Shown here: positions 14,847 to 23,268 of the stretch, in pieces
How positions within the stretch are numbered: position 1 is the first letter of the stretch
How the letters are laid out: each line of letters starts with the position of its first letter
Assembly: GCA_963730065.1 (NCBI GenBank)
Contig: CAVSQL010000014.1
Location: 124,001-188,000, forward strand
Reading direction: 5' to 3'
Length of the DNA: 64,000 bases
Source: UBA9676 sp963730065
GTDB lineage: Bacteria; Actinomycetota; Actinomycetes; Streptosporangiales; Streptosporangiaceae
Translations under genes and position numbers: made by a program
The notes under the pieces: model-generated
Told to the model about the DNA's origin: nothing
Databases searched by the model: none
The model's input: the letters and a program-made list of their open reading frames with translations, nothing else

Positions 14847-15758
14847 TCAGCTGACCCCGGCGCCCGCGAGTTCCGCCGCCAAGGCCCCGGGCAGGTCGGG
14901 GAACTGGAACGCATATCCCGCTGCCTCCAGCCGCCGGGGCATCACCCGGGCGCTGGACAGCAGGTCGCTGGTGACCTCGCCGAGCGCGAGCTTGAGCGCC
15001 TGCCCCGGCAGGAACAGCAGCCCGGGTCGGTGCACCGCCGCGGCCAGCGCCGCGGTGAACTCGGCGTTGGTGACCGGGTGCGGCGTGGTGAGGTTCACTG
15101 GCCCGGTGATCTCCGGGTGGGCGAGCAGGAAGCCCACGATCGCTGGGTAGTCCGCCAGCGCGAGCCAGCTCATCACCTGGGTGCCCGATCCCAGCCGGGC
15201 ACCCAGCCCGAGCCGGAACGGCGGCAGCAGCCGCGCCAGGACCCCGCCGCGCCGCGACATCACGAGCCCGGAGCGCATCGTGACCACGCGGATGCCGGCC
15301 TCCTCCGCCCGGCGCGCCTCGGCCTCCCATTCGGCGACCACGCTGGGCAGGAAACCGGAACCGGCGGGGGAGGACTCGTCCACCTCCCGCCCGCCGGTGT
15401 CGCCGTACCAGCCGATGGCCGAGCCGGACAGCAGAACGGAAGGCGGGGCGCCCGCCGTGACCAGGGCCCGGACCAGTGCCCGGGTGCCCATGACCCGGCT
15501 GGCCCGGATCTCCTGCTTGTAGGCGGCGGTCCAGCGCCGCCCGGCCACGTTCGCCCCGGCCAGGTGGACGGCGGCGTCCAGGCCCGCCAGGGCACCGGGG
15601 GCGAGCCCGCCCCCGGCCGCGAGGGGATCCCAGGCGATCTCGTCCTCGCTGGTCGGCGTCTGGCGGACCAGCCTGATCACCCGGTGCCCGCTGGCGCGCA
15701 GAGCAGCCACCACAGCGGTTCCGATCAGGCCCGACGAACCGGTGACCGCGATCCTCAT
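14847..15758 (-). CDS. TIGR01777 family NAD(P)-binding oxidoreductase/epimerase
   Basis: An extended short-chain dehydrogenase-like protein (YfcH/SDR39U1 type), 303 residues. The Rossmann motif VTGSSGLIGTAVVAAL is at the N-terminus, with SAIGWYGDTGG and the DUF1731 C-terminal domain (AGQALKLALGEV, SSARVMPRRLEAAGY). The physiological substrate is unknown; family members are linked to cell division in cyanobacteria. ATG 15758 is preferred to upstream in-frame starts because MRIAVTGSSG is the usual beginning. It is the last gene of the pepA-lpdA-sucB operon, 34 bases after sucB. Confidence 0.88.
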   Translation of the reverse strand: MRIAVTGSSGLIGTAVVAALRASGHRVIRLVRQTPTSEDEIAWDPLAAGGGLAPGALAGLDAAVHLAGANVAGRRWTAAYKQEIRASRVMGTRALVRALVTAGAPPSVLLSGSAIGWYGDTGGREVDESSPAGSGFLPSVVAEWEAEARRAEEAGIRVVTMRSGLVMSRRGGVLARLLPPFRLGLGARLGSGTQVMSWLALADYPAIVGFLLAHPEITGPVNLTTPHPVTNAEFTAALAAAVHRPGLLFLPGQALKLALGEVTSDLLSSARVMPRRLEAAGYAFQFPDLPGALAAELAGAGVS

Positions 15759-15792
15759 TCCGCCCGTGGGCTGCTCCCCGGGCGCGCGCGGG

Positions 15793-17706
15793 TCAGAGCC
15801 CGAGTTCGGCTTCGAATTCACCTTCCTCCAGCCGGTCCTTCACCGTGGCCAGGAACCGGGCGGCGTCGGCGCCGTCGACGAGCCGGTGGTCGTAGGTGAG
15901 CGCCAGGTAGACCATGGACCGCACGGTGATCACCTCACCGAGCGCGGGATCCTCCACCACCACCGCCCGCTTCACCACCGAGCCGGTGCCCAGGATCGCC
16001 ACCTGCGGCTGGTTGATGATCGGCGTGTCGAACAGCGCCCCCCGGCTGCCGGTGTTGGTCAGCGTGAAGGTGCCGCCGGACAGGTCGTCCGGGCTGACCT
16101 GCCCGGCTCTCGTCCGCGCCGCCAGGTCGGCGATCTTCCTCGCCAGGCCGCCGATGTTGAGGTCGCCGGCGTTCTGGATGACGGGCACCATGAGCCCCCG
16201 CTCGGTGTCCACCGCGATGCCGAGGTGCTCGGCATCGTGGTAGGTCACCTGGCCCGCCTCGGTGTCGATGACCGCGTTCAGCTTCGGGTGAGTCTTGAGC
16301 GCCTCCACCGTGGCCAGCGCGAAAAACGGCAGGAAGGACAGCCTGACACCCTCGCGGGCCTCGAAGTCGGCCTTGGCGCGGTCCCGCAGCCGGGAGATCA
16401 GCGTGACGTCGGCCTCGACCACGGTGGTGAGCTGGGCCGAGGTCTGCAGCGACTCCACCATGCGGCGGGCGATGAGCTGGCGGGCACGGGACATGCGCTC
16501 GGTGGTGCCGCGCAGTGTGGAGGGGACGATGTCCCGCGCGGGCGCGGTGGCGGGTGCCGGTGGCGCGGCCGCGGCGGGCGCGGTGGCGGCAGGCGTTGTT
16601 GCGGCCGGGGCGGTGGCGGCCGGTGCCGTGACGGCGGGGGCCGCCTCCCGTACGGCCCTCGCGGCTTCGAGCACATCCTGCTTGCGGATGCGGCCGCCGA
16701 CCCCGGTGCCGGTCACGGCGGCGAGGTCCACACTGTGCTCGGCCGCGAGCTTGCGGACGAGCGGAGTGACATAGGGGCCGTCGGCGGCTGACGGCAGCAG
16801 TGGGGCGGCCGGGGCCGGCTCGGCGGCCGGGGCAGGTGGGGCCTCAGCGGGAGCGGCCGGTGTGGCCGGCGGTGGTGCTGGCGCTGCCGGAACGGCAGAG
16901 ACGGCCGGTGCCGGGGCGGTGACGTCAGCCGCGGACGCGGGCGGCTGCCCGTCCGCGGGCCGCGCCCCGTCCGCTTCGGGCGCGGCAGGCGGGGCCGGCT
17001 CGGCGGCGGGGGCGGCAGGCGGGACCTGCTCGGCCGGGGGAGTGGCAGGCGGGACCGGCTCGGCGGCGGGCGCGGGCGGCGGGACCTGCTCGCCCGGGAC
17101 GGCGGCGGGCGGCGCCGCCTGCTCGGCCGGCCCGGGTGCGAACATTGACGGCGGGGCATAGCCGTCCGGCTCACCTGGCTGGCCAGCGGGCTCGTGCCCG
17201 GGGCCGGGCTCGGAACCCGGCGGCGGGAATTCCGCGGCGGCCGGGGCCTGCGGGTATTCCGGCGCGGCCTCGGCCGGGGGGGCCTGAACCGCTGCGGCTT
17301 CGGCCGCCGGGGCCTGCGGGTATTCCGGCGCGGCCTCGGCCGGGGGGGCCTGAACCGCTGCGGCTTCGGCCGCCGGGGCCTGCGGGTATTCCGGCGCGGC
17401 CTCGGCCGGGGGGGCCTGGGCCGGTGCGGCTTCGGCCGCCGGGGCGGGTGCCGCCGCCGCCCCGTCCGCGGTCTCGTCGATCACCGCGAGTTCGGCGCCG
17501 ACGGCCACGGTCTCGTCCTCGGCGACCGTGATGCCGCGCAGGATCCCCGACACCGGCGAGGGGATCTCGGTGTCAACCTTGTCCGTAGAGACCTCGAGGA
17601 GTGGCTCGTCCGCCTCCACCCGCTCGCCCTCTTTCTTGAGCCAGCGCGTGACGGTGCCTTCGGTGACGCTCTCGCCCAGTTGGGGCATGGATACGGAGAC
17701 CGACAT
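15793..17706 (-). CDS. sucB: 2-oxoglutarate dehydrogenase E2, dihydrolipoamide succinyltransferase (actinobacterial SucB type)
   Basis: E2 core of an oxo-acid dehydrogenase complex, 637 residues. One lipoyl domain covers residues 1-77 with lipoyl-lysine 43 in STDKVDTE. A long Ala/Pro linker (about 78-308) contains three near-identical 22-residue repeats. An E3-binding domain lies at about 310-347 (YVTPLVRKLAAEHSVDL) and the catalytic domain at 398-637, ending with LTYDHRLVDGADAARFL, which holds the active-site His-x3-Asp. Many actinobacterial relatives have two or three lipoyl domains; this one has one. The operon supplies E3 (lpdA) 76 bases upstream. LipA and LipB in the window make its cofactor. 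Confidence 0.94.
   Translation of the reverse strand: MSVSVSMPQLGESVTEGTVTRWLKKEGERVEADEPLLEVSTDKVDTEIPSPVSGILRGITVAEDETVAVGAELAVIDETADGAAAAPAPAAEAAPAQAPPAEAAPEYPQAPAAEAAAVQAPPAEAAPEYPQAPAAEAAAVQAPPAEAAPEYPQAPAAAEFPPPGSEPGPGHEPAGQPGEPDGYAPPSMFAPGPAEQAAPPAAVPGEQVPPPAPAAEPVPPATPPAEQVPPAAPAAEPAPPAAPEADGARPADGQPPASAADVTAPAPAVSAVPAAPAPPPATPAAPAEAPPAPAAEPAPAAPLLPSAADGPYVTPLVRKLAAEHSVDLAAVTGTGVGGRIRKQDVLEAARAVREAAPAVTAPAATAPAATTPAATAPAAAAPPAPATAPARDIVPSTLRGTTERMSRARQLIARRMVESLQTSAQLTTVVEADVTLISRLRDRAKADFEAREGVRLSFLPFFALATVEALKTHPKLNAVIDTEAGQVTYHDAEHLGIAVDTERGLMVPVIQNAGDLNIGGLARKIADLAARTRAGQVSPDDLSGGTFTLTNTGSRGALFDTPIINQPQVAILGTGSVVKRAVVVEDPALGEVITVRSMVYLALTYDHRLVDGADAARFLATVKDRLEEGEFEAELGL
17245..17442. 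repeat. three tandem 66-bp repeats in the sucB linker
   Basis: The 66-bp unit begins at 17245, 17311 and 17377; the first two copies are almost identical and the third diverges near its end. Each encodes 22 residues around APPAEAAPEYPQAPA. The repeat keeps frame, so copy number only changes the length of the swinging-arm linker. Confidence 0.9.
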
Positions 17707-17782
17707 GGCTTTAGGTGACTCCTTCGTTATCCGGCATGGGTGGTTATCCGGTGGCGGGGTTTGCTCCTAAGCATGTTCCCGG

Positions 17783-19180
17783 TCACGCGTGGGCGTGGAG
17801 GGGCTTTCCAGCAAGAGCGAGATGTGCCTCGCCGATCACCTCCGACTGGGTGGGGTGCGGGTGGATGAGCTGCGCCACCTCCGACGGCAGCGCCTCCCAG
17901 TTGTAGATGAGCTGGCCCTCGGCGATGAGCTCGCCCACCCGGGCGCCGACCAGGTGCACGCCGAGGACCGGCCCCGGCTTGCCCGAGGCGCCGTCCGCCG
18001 CGGCGATGACCTTGGCCGCACCCTGGGTCTGCAGGATGACGCTCTTGCCGTTCCCGCCGAGGTTGTAGGTGTACTCGGTGGTCTCGATCCCGCGCTCGGC
18101 CGCGGCCGCCGAGGTGATCCCCACGGAAGCGACCTCGGGATCGCTGTAGGTGATCCGGGGCACCCCGTCGTAGTCGATCGGGGTCACCTCCAGCCCGCTG
18201 ACCTGCTCAGCGACCAGGATTCCCTCGGCGAAGCCAACGTGGGCGAGCTGGAGCCCCGGGGTGAGATCGCCGACCGCGGAGATGGTCGGGACGCTGGTGC
18301 GGCAATACTCGTCCACGATCACGAAGCCGCGGTCGACCGCCACCCCGGCCTCCTCGTACCCGAGCCCGGCCGAGACCGGGCCCCGGCCGACGGCGACGAG
18401 CATCAGCTCGGCGTTGAGGGTCTTCCCGCCCTCCAGGGTGACGGTCAGCCCGTCGGTTGCTTCCTTCACCCCTTCGAACCTGGCCCCCAGCTGGTAGGCG
18501 ATCCCGCGCCGGCGGAAGGCGCGCTCCAGCAGTTTCGAGCTGGACTCGTCCTCGGGGGGCAGCAGGTGGGGGAGCATCTCGACGATGGTCACCTCGGCGC
18601 CGAACGACCGCCAGATGCTGGCGAACTCCACCCCGATGACCCCGCCGCCCAGGATCACCGCCGACCCGGGTACCCGGTCGAGCCTGAGCGCCTCCTCGCT
18701 GGTGATGACCCGCTCGCCGTCGATCGGCAGGCCGGGCAGGCTCCTGGCCTCCGAGCCGGTCGCCAGCACCACGTGCGCGCCTTCGTAGACCGTGTCGCCG
18801 ACCCGGACCGCGGTCGGTGAGACCAGGCGGCCGTCACCGTAGACGACGTCGACCTTGCGGCCGGCCATCGTGCTCTGCAGCCCCTTCCAGAGCCGGTCGA
18901 CCACTTTGTCCTTGTAGGCGTTGACCCCGGGCATGTCGATGCCGTCGAAACGTGCCCGCACGCCGAACGTCTCGGCCTCGTTCGCCTGGTCGGCGATCTC
19001 CGCCGCATGCAGCAGGGCCTTGGTCGGGATGCACCCGCGGTGCAGGCAGGTGCCGCCGACCTTGTCCTTCTCGATCAGCGCGACGCGCTTGCCGAGTTCG
19101 GCCGCCCGCAGCGCGCAGGCGTAGCCGCCGCTGCCGCCGCCGAGAATGACGATGTCGTACCGGTCGCCGCTCTCCGCCAC
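17783..19180 (-). CDS. lpdA: dihydrolipoyl dehydrogenase (E3)
   Basis: FAD-dependent disulfide oxidoreductase that reoxidises dihydrolipoamide in oxo-acid dehydrogenase complexes. The 465-residue protein has the FAD motif ILGGGSGGYACALRAAELG, redox cysteines Cys45 and Cys50 in GGTCLHRGCIPTK, the NAD motif ILGGGVIGVEFASIW, and the C-terminal HPHPTQSE with the catalytic histidine-glutamate pair. GTG 19180 has AAGGAG upstream and is preferred to the longer frame to 19210. It lies between pepA and sucB in one operon. Confidence 0.95.
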   Translation of the reverse strand: MAESGDRYDIVILGGGSGGYACALRAAELGKRVALIEKDKVGGTCLHRGCIPTKALLHAAEIADQANEAETFGVRARFDGIDMPGVNAYKDKVVDRLWKGLQSTMAGRKVDVVYGDGRLVSPTAVRVGDTVYEGAHVVLATGSEARSLPGLPIDGERVITSEEALRLDRVPGSAVILGGGVIGVEFASIWRSFGAEVTIVEMLPHLLPPEDESSSKLLERAFRRRGIAYQLGARFEGVKEATDGLTVTLEGGKTLNAELMLVAVGRGPVSAGLGYEEAGVAVDRGFVIVDEYCRTSVPTISAVGDLTPGLQLAHVGFAEGILVAEQVSGLEVTPIDYDGVPRITYSDPEVASVGITSAAAAERGIETTEYTYNLGGNGKSVILQTQGAAKVIAAADGASGKPGPVLGVHLVGARVGELIAEGQLIYNWEALPSEVAQLIHPHPTQSEVIGEAHLALAGKPLHAHA

Positions 19181-19228
19181 AGAAATGCTCCTTGATCCTC
19201 TTCCGCCCACGCCTCTCGCCTGGCCCGG

Positions 19229-20746
19229 CTACAGGCGCCCGTCCGCCATGTCCTGCGCGATCTGGACCAGGGTCCTGGTGGCAGCTCCTGTCCCGCCCTT
19301 GGGGGTATACCCATGTGGCGGCCCATCGTTGTACGACGGGCCGGCGATATCCAGGTGGGCCCAGTGCACCCCCAGCGGCACGAACTCACGCAGGAACAGG
19401 CCGGCCACCAGCATCCCCCCGTTGCGGTCCGGGGCCACGTTGGTGAGGTCGGCGACCGACGACTCCAGGCCCTTGCGGAGCTCGCTGGGCAGGGGCATCG
19501 GCCACATCGCCTCCCCGGCCCGCGCGGCCGCGTCCACCACGGCGTCCCGCAGCGCGTCATCGTTGGCCATCACCCCGGCCACCCTGGGGCCCAGCGACAC
19601 CACCTGGGCGCCGGTCAGCGTGGCCACGTCAACGAGCACGTCGGGGGAGTCGGACGCCGACCGGGCGAGAGCGTCGGCCAGCACCAGGCGCCCCTCCGCG
19701 TCGGTGTTGAGCACCTCCACGGTGGTGCCGCCGTAGATGGTGAGCACGTCCGATGGCCGTTGCGCGGTTCCGCTGGGCATGTTCTCCGCGAGCGGCAGGT
19801 AACCGATCACCCGCACGGACAGGCCCAGCGTGGCGATCGCCTGCATGGCGGCCAGCACCGCCGCCGCCCCGCCCATGTCCGACTTCATCGTCTCCATCGC
19901 CTTGGCGGGCTTGAGCGACAGGCCGCCGGAATCGAAGGTGATCCCCTTGCCCGCGAGCACGAGCACCTGGCTGGCCTGCGGCGGGGCATATTCGAGCCGG
20001 ACCAGCCGCGGCGGATGGACCGAGCCCTGCCCGACGCCGAGGATGCCGCCGTAGCCGCCTTTGGCGAGCGCCTGCTCGTCCAGGACCGTGATGCCCATCC
20101 CGGCCTCGGCCGCGATCTCCTCGGCCCGGGCGGCGAAGGTGGCCGGCACGAGGTCGGACGGCGCGGTGTTGACCAGGTCGCGGACCAGGGCCACGGCGGT
20201 GGCGAGCACCTCCGCCCGGTGCGCCGCCCCGGCCACGTGGCTGCCGCTGGCCAGCAGCGTGAGAGCCGCCGGCCCGACGGGCTCGCTGCGGTACCGCTGG
20301 AACGTGTAGCCGCCGAGCAGCGCGCCGAGCGCGACCGCCTCCGTCTCGGCCTGGTCGCGGGCGGGCAGGGCGAGCGCGATCCGCCGCTGCCGGGCCTGCC
20401 CGTTGCCGCGCGGGCTGGCCACCGCCCGCACCGCCGCGCCGGCCGCGCGGCGCAGCGCCTCGGGGTCGATCGGGGCATCGCCGCCCTCGGCGGTGCCGAT
20501 CCCGACCGCCGCGACGAGCGGTGCGGCCAGCCGGCCGCCGGTGGCGATCTTGGTGACCTCACCGGCCTCGCCGGTCGCCCCCAGCGCGGCCAGCGTGCCC
20601 GCCAGCGTCCCGCCGAGCGCGTTGTCCACGTCCTTGGCTCCCGGCGCCAGTTGCGGCCCATCGGGCCCGGCGGACACCGCGACGATGACCGCGTCGGCGT
20701 CGACCTGCTCGGGGGAGGTGCCGGTGATGCTCAGCATCGTGCTCAC
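19229..20746 (-). CDS. pepA: leucyl aminopeptidase, M17 family
   Basis: Two-zinc cytosolic aminopeptidase of 505 residues that releases N-terminal amino acids. The C-terminal catalytic domain shows GKGITFDSGGLSLKP with the metal lysine/aspartates, MKSDMGGAAAVLAAM, and the family signature NTDAEGRLVLADAL. The N-terminal domain is the variable macro-like half. GTG 20746 is the proposed start; ATG 20737 is an alternative and neither has a strong Shine-Dalgarno. First gene of the pepA-lpdA-sucB operon; this order is usual in actinobacteria. Confidence 0.93.
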   Translation of the reverse strand: MSTMLSITGTSPEQVDADAVIVAVSAGPDGPQLAPGAKDVDNALGGTLAGTLAALGATGEAGEVTKIATGGRLAAPLVAAVGIGTAEGGDAPIDPEALRRAAGAAVRAVASPRGNGQARQRRIALALPARDQAETEAVALGALLGGYTFQRYRSEPVGPAALTLLASGSHVAGAAHRAEVLATAVALVRDLVNTAPSDLVPATFAARAEEIAAEAGMGITVLDEQALAKGGYGGILGVGQGSVHPPRLVRLEYAPPQASQVLVLAGKGITFDSGGLSLKPAKAMETMKSDMGGAAAVLAAMQAIATLGLSVRVIGYLPLAENMPSGTAQRPSDVLTIYGGTTVEVLNTDAEGRLVLADALARSASDSPDVLVDVATLTGAQVVSLGPRVAGVMANDDALRDAVVDAAARAGEAMWPMPLPSELRKGLESSVADLTNVAPDRNGGMLVAGLFLREFVPLGVHWAHLDIAGPSYNDGPPHGYTPKGGTGAATRTLVQIAQDMADGRL

Positions 20747-20877
20747 GGCTTCGATGCTAGTGCCTGCGCGCCGCCTTGATGCTCTGGCATCCGTGGTCGC
20801 AGGCGGCCGCCTCACGGCGGGACCGCCGCCTTCCGGCGGCGGGGCGGGAAACGGTCCCGCCGCCGGGTTACCGGCCG

Positions 20878-21426
20878 CTAGCTGGGCAGGTGGAGGGTGG
20901 CGAAATCAGGATGGCCGAAGTCGAACAGGGTCATCAGGTTGCCGATGGCCGGCCTGACTTTGGGCACATAGGCGCCCGGTGTCGCGTTCGGCAGGTTGTC
21001 CTCGCCGACCGCCGACAGCGGCGACAGCCGCCAGTTGGCCTCGATGAACTTCAGGATCGACACGTGGTCGCTGTAGGGGTGGTCCACCACGTCGCGCTTG
21101 GCGTAGGGCGAGACCGCGATCATCGGGATGCGCGGGCCGTCGCCGAAGAAGCTGACCGGCTGGATGTAGCCCGAGTCGTAGTAGCCGCCGCCCTCGTCGA
21201 AGGTGACGAAGATCGCGGTGGACCGCCACAGCGACTGGTTGGACTGCACCGCGTTGATCGCGCGGGACACGAAGGCCTCGAACGCGGCGAGGCTGGAGTA
21301 GCCGGGATGCCCGTCATCGTCGCCGGGCTTGAGGAAGGAGACCGCTGGCAGGGTGCCGGCCGCCGCCTCGTTGAGGAAGTCGCCCAGGCCGTGCTCGGTG
21401 CTGCGCCGCGCGTAACGGTCAGGCAA
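20878..21426 (-). pseudogene. phosphoesterase-family (PF04185-like) fragment, N-terminus missing
   Basis: The 182 residues match the C-terminal half of bacterial phospholipase C/acid-phosphatase-like phosphoesterases: LPAVSFLKPGDDDGHPGYSS, STAIFVTFDEGGGYYDSGY, GPRIPMIAVSPYAKRDVVDH and the YSDHVSILKFIEANW histidine region. Family proteins run to 350-500 residues and start with a signal peptide and an MMENRSYD-like motif; neither is encoded upstream, where the frame is closed. This is a 5'-truncated remnant. An intact secreted relative lies at 48.9-50.0 kb. Confidence 0.8.
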
Positions 21427-21547
21427 CCCTTGGTCGCGCCCCGGCTACGTCAGCCTGGCCGTCCGGGCCCGGCCCCGCCGCCGTCGCGCGGGAGGGCCGG
21501 CCGGTGGGTGAATCGATGGTCACAATGCGGTCGCAACGATTGTCAGA

Positions 21548-21577
21548 TGCTATAAATCACAGCTGTTACAATTAGCA
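21548..21577. promoter_or_regulatory. AT-rich 30-bp imperfect palindrome
   Basis: TGCTA (21548-21552) and TAGCA (21573-21577) flank a central ACAGCTGT; about 20 of 30 positions are symmetric. It stands out as AT-rich in a G/C-rich gap between the truncated phosphoesterase and the ChrB_N gene. No intact gene starts beside it. Confidence 0.4.
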
Positions 21578-21654
21578 GTGTGCGTCCCCCACACTCAGGC
21601 CTGAGCGCTGGGACCGGGCACCGTGGGTGGCGTGCGTACCCGGCGCCGCGCCGG

Positions 21655-22209
21655 CTAGTGGGCGTCCGCTTCCTCCGCGTAGACCCGGGCCGCGTACCCT
21701 TCCAGCGCCTGCTCGCAGTCGGCCAGCCACTTCTCGGCCGCCTGGCGCCCTTCCGCGCCGAACACGTCGCGCTCGCGGACCCGGGCGAACCAGTTCTGCA
21801 GCTTGACCAGGTCGACCTCGTTCTCTTCCAGCTCCGCATAGGTGAAGTGCTCGGCGACGTGTTCCTTCTTCACCTGGGCCAGGAAGTCCTCACAGCGGTC
21901 GACGATCTCGGAGTACTCATCGTTGCGCGCGGCCTGGAAGGCCGACATCACCTCCGCCGCGCCCGCCAGCACCGTGCAGGTCATCAGCACGGCCGTCCCG
22001 CCCATGTCGAGGATCTCGCTGCGCAGCTTGCGCAGCGCGCGTTCGGCGCCCACGCTGGCCGGCAGGGCCGCCGCGGAGTTCTGGAGATAGATCGCGCCGA
22101 GGCTCTTGATCCGCCGCCACACCGCCGCCCGGAGCCTGCTCGGCTCGGACGGCACCCGGTAGATAAGCAGCAGCCAGCCCTCGCCCGCTGCCTGGTCACC
22201 ATCGGTCAC
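21655..22209 (-). CDS. ChrB N-terminal domain protein
   Basis: A 184-residue protein of the ChrB_N type: LLLIYRVPSEPSRLRAAVWRRIKSLGAIYLQNS, then a helical acidic region and DLVKLQNWFARVRERDVFGAEGRQAAEKWL. In chromate operons this domain belongs to the regulator ChrB, but no ChrA chromate transporter is nearby. The divergent partner is a COG4280-like membrane protein with a small membrane protein. A second ChrB_N gene lies at 59.6 kb. Role inferred: regulator or accessory of the neighbouring membrane protein. Confidence 0.8.
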   Translation of the reverse strand: MTDGDQAAGEGWLLLIYRVPSEPSRLRAAVWRRIKSLGAIYLQNSAAALPASVGAERALRKLRSEILDMGGTAVLMTCTVLAGAAEVMSAFQAARNDEYSEIVDRCEDFLAQVKKEHVAEHFTYAELEENEVDLVKLQNWFARVRERDVFGAEGRQAAEKWLADCEQALEGYAARVYAEEADAH

Positions 22210-22274
22210 CTGCCTATTGTTTCAGAGCGGCACACCCCCGCCGCCGGATCGCCGGTGCCCGAGCTGGAGGTCGC

Positions 22275-23039
22275 GTGAATGCCCTGCCCCTCGCCCTGAC
22301 CGTCTTCGTCGCCTGTGCCGTCGAGGCCGTCGAGGCGCTGACCATCGTGCTCGCCGCCGGCCTGACCCGCGAATGGCGCTCCACCTTCCAGGGCATGGCC
22401 GCCGCACTCATCGTGCTGGCCGCGGTGGTCGCCGTGATCGGGCCCGCCCTGACCCTGATCCCGCTGGCACCGCTCCGGCTGATCGTGGGCGCCCTGCTCG
22501 CCGTCTTCGGCCTGCAGTGGCTGCGCAAGGCCATCCTGCGCGCCTCCGGCTACAAGGAGCTGCACGACGAGGAGGGGATCTACGCCCGCCAGGTCGCGGC
22601 CGCGCGGGCGGCGGCCCCGGGCGGGCGGCGTGGCTGGGTCAGCGACTGGTACGCGTTCACCCTGTCGTTCAAGGGCGTCCTGCTGGAGGGGCTGGAGGTG
22701 GTGTTCATCGCCATCACGTTCGGCGCCAGCCAGAAGAACGTGGGCGTGGCCGCGCTGAGCGCCGCGGCGGCCGTGGTCGTCGTGGCCGCCGTCGGCGTGG
22801 CGGTGCACGCGCCGCTGTCGCGGGTCCCGGAGAACACCATGAAGTTCGCCGTCGGGGTCATGCTGACCTCGTTCGGCATCTTCTGGGGCGCCGAGGGCGC
22901 CGGCGTGTCCTGGCCGGGAAACGATGCCGCCCTGCTGGTCATCGTCCCCATGGTCGTGCTGGCGGCGCTGGGGTACACCGCTGCGCTGCGCCGCACCCGG
23001 GCGCTGGCCCCGGCAGGCGTCAAAGAGGCTGCCCGATGA
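22275..23039 (+). CDS. COG4280-like integral membrane protein (FTR1/cation transporter-like)
   Basis: A 254-residue protein with about seven hydrophobic segments. Two acidic motifs within membrane segments, VEAVEALTIVLAAG near residue 15 and LLEGLEVVFIAITFGAS near residue 137, resemble the REGLE motifs of FTR1 iron permeases and the acidic motifs of other cation transporters. This suggests metal transport, but the substrate is not shown. GTG 22275 has GGAGG upstream. Its stop overlaps the next ATG (ATGA), and it is divergent from the ChrB_N gene. Confidence 0.7.
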   Translation: MNALPLALTVFVACAVEAVEALTIVLAAGLTREWRSTFQGMAAALIVLAAVVAVIGPALTLIPLAPLRLIVGALLAVFGLQWLRKAILRASGYKELHDEEGIYARQVAAARAAAPGGRRGWVSDWYAFTLSFKGVLLEGLEVVFIAITFGASQKNVGVAALSAAAAVVVVAAVGVAVHAPLSRVPENTMKFAVGVMLTSFGIFWGAEGAGVSWPGNDAALLVIVPMVVLAALGYTAALRRTRALAPAGVKEAAR

Positions 23040-23245
23040 GCCGCTGGCTGCGCTCGTTCGGCGCCTTCTGGTACGACTTCGTCGTCGGCGACGACTGGCG
23101 CGGGGCGGCCGCCGTTGCGCTGGCCCTGGCCGCCACCGCCCTGCTCGTCCACGTCGCCGGGGTGAACGCGTGGTGGCTGATGCCCATCTGCGTCATCGCC
23201 GCGCTCGGCTGGTCGCTGCGCCGCGCCACCGCCGGCCGGTCCTGA
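23036..23245 (+). CDS. small two-TM membrane protein, 69 aa
   Basis: Begins MSRWLRSFGAFWYDFVVGDDW and contains two hydrophobic stretches (AAVALALAATALLVHVAGV and AWWLMPICVIAALGWSL). Its ATG overlaps the TGA of the COG4280-like gene, so the two are translationally coupled. It is probably a partner subunit. Proteins starting with this aromatic pattern occur beside this membrane family in actinobacteria, but no function is known. Confidence 0.7.
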   Translation: MSRWLRSFGAFWYDFVVGDDWRGAAAVALALAATALLVHVAGVNAWWLMPICVIAALGWSLRRATAGRS

Positions 23246-23268
23246 CCGCCGGCCGGCGGATGCGCGCT

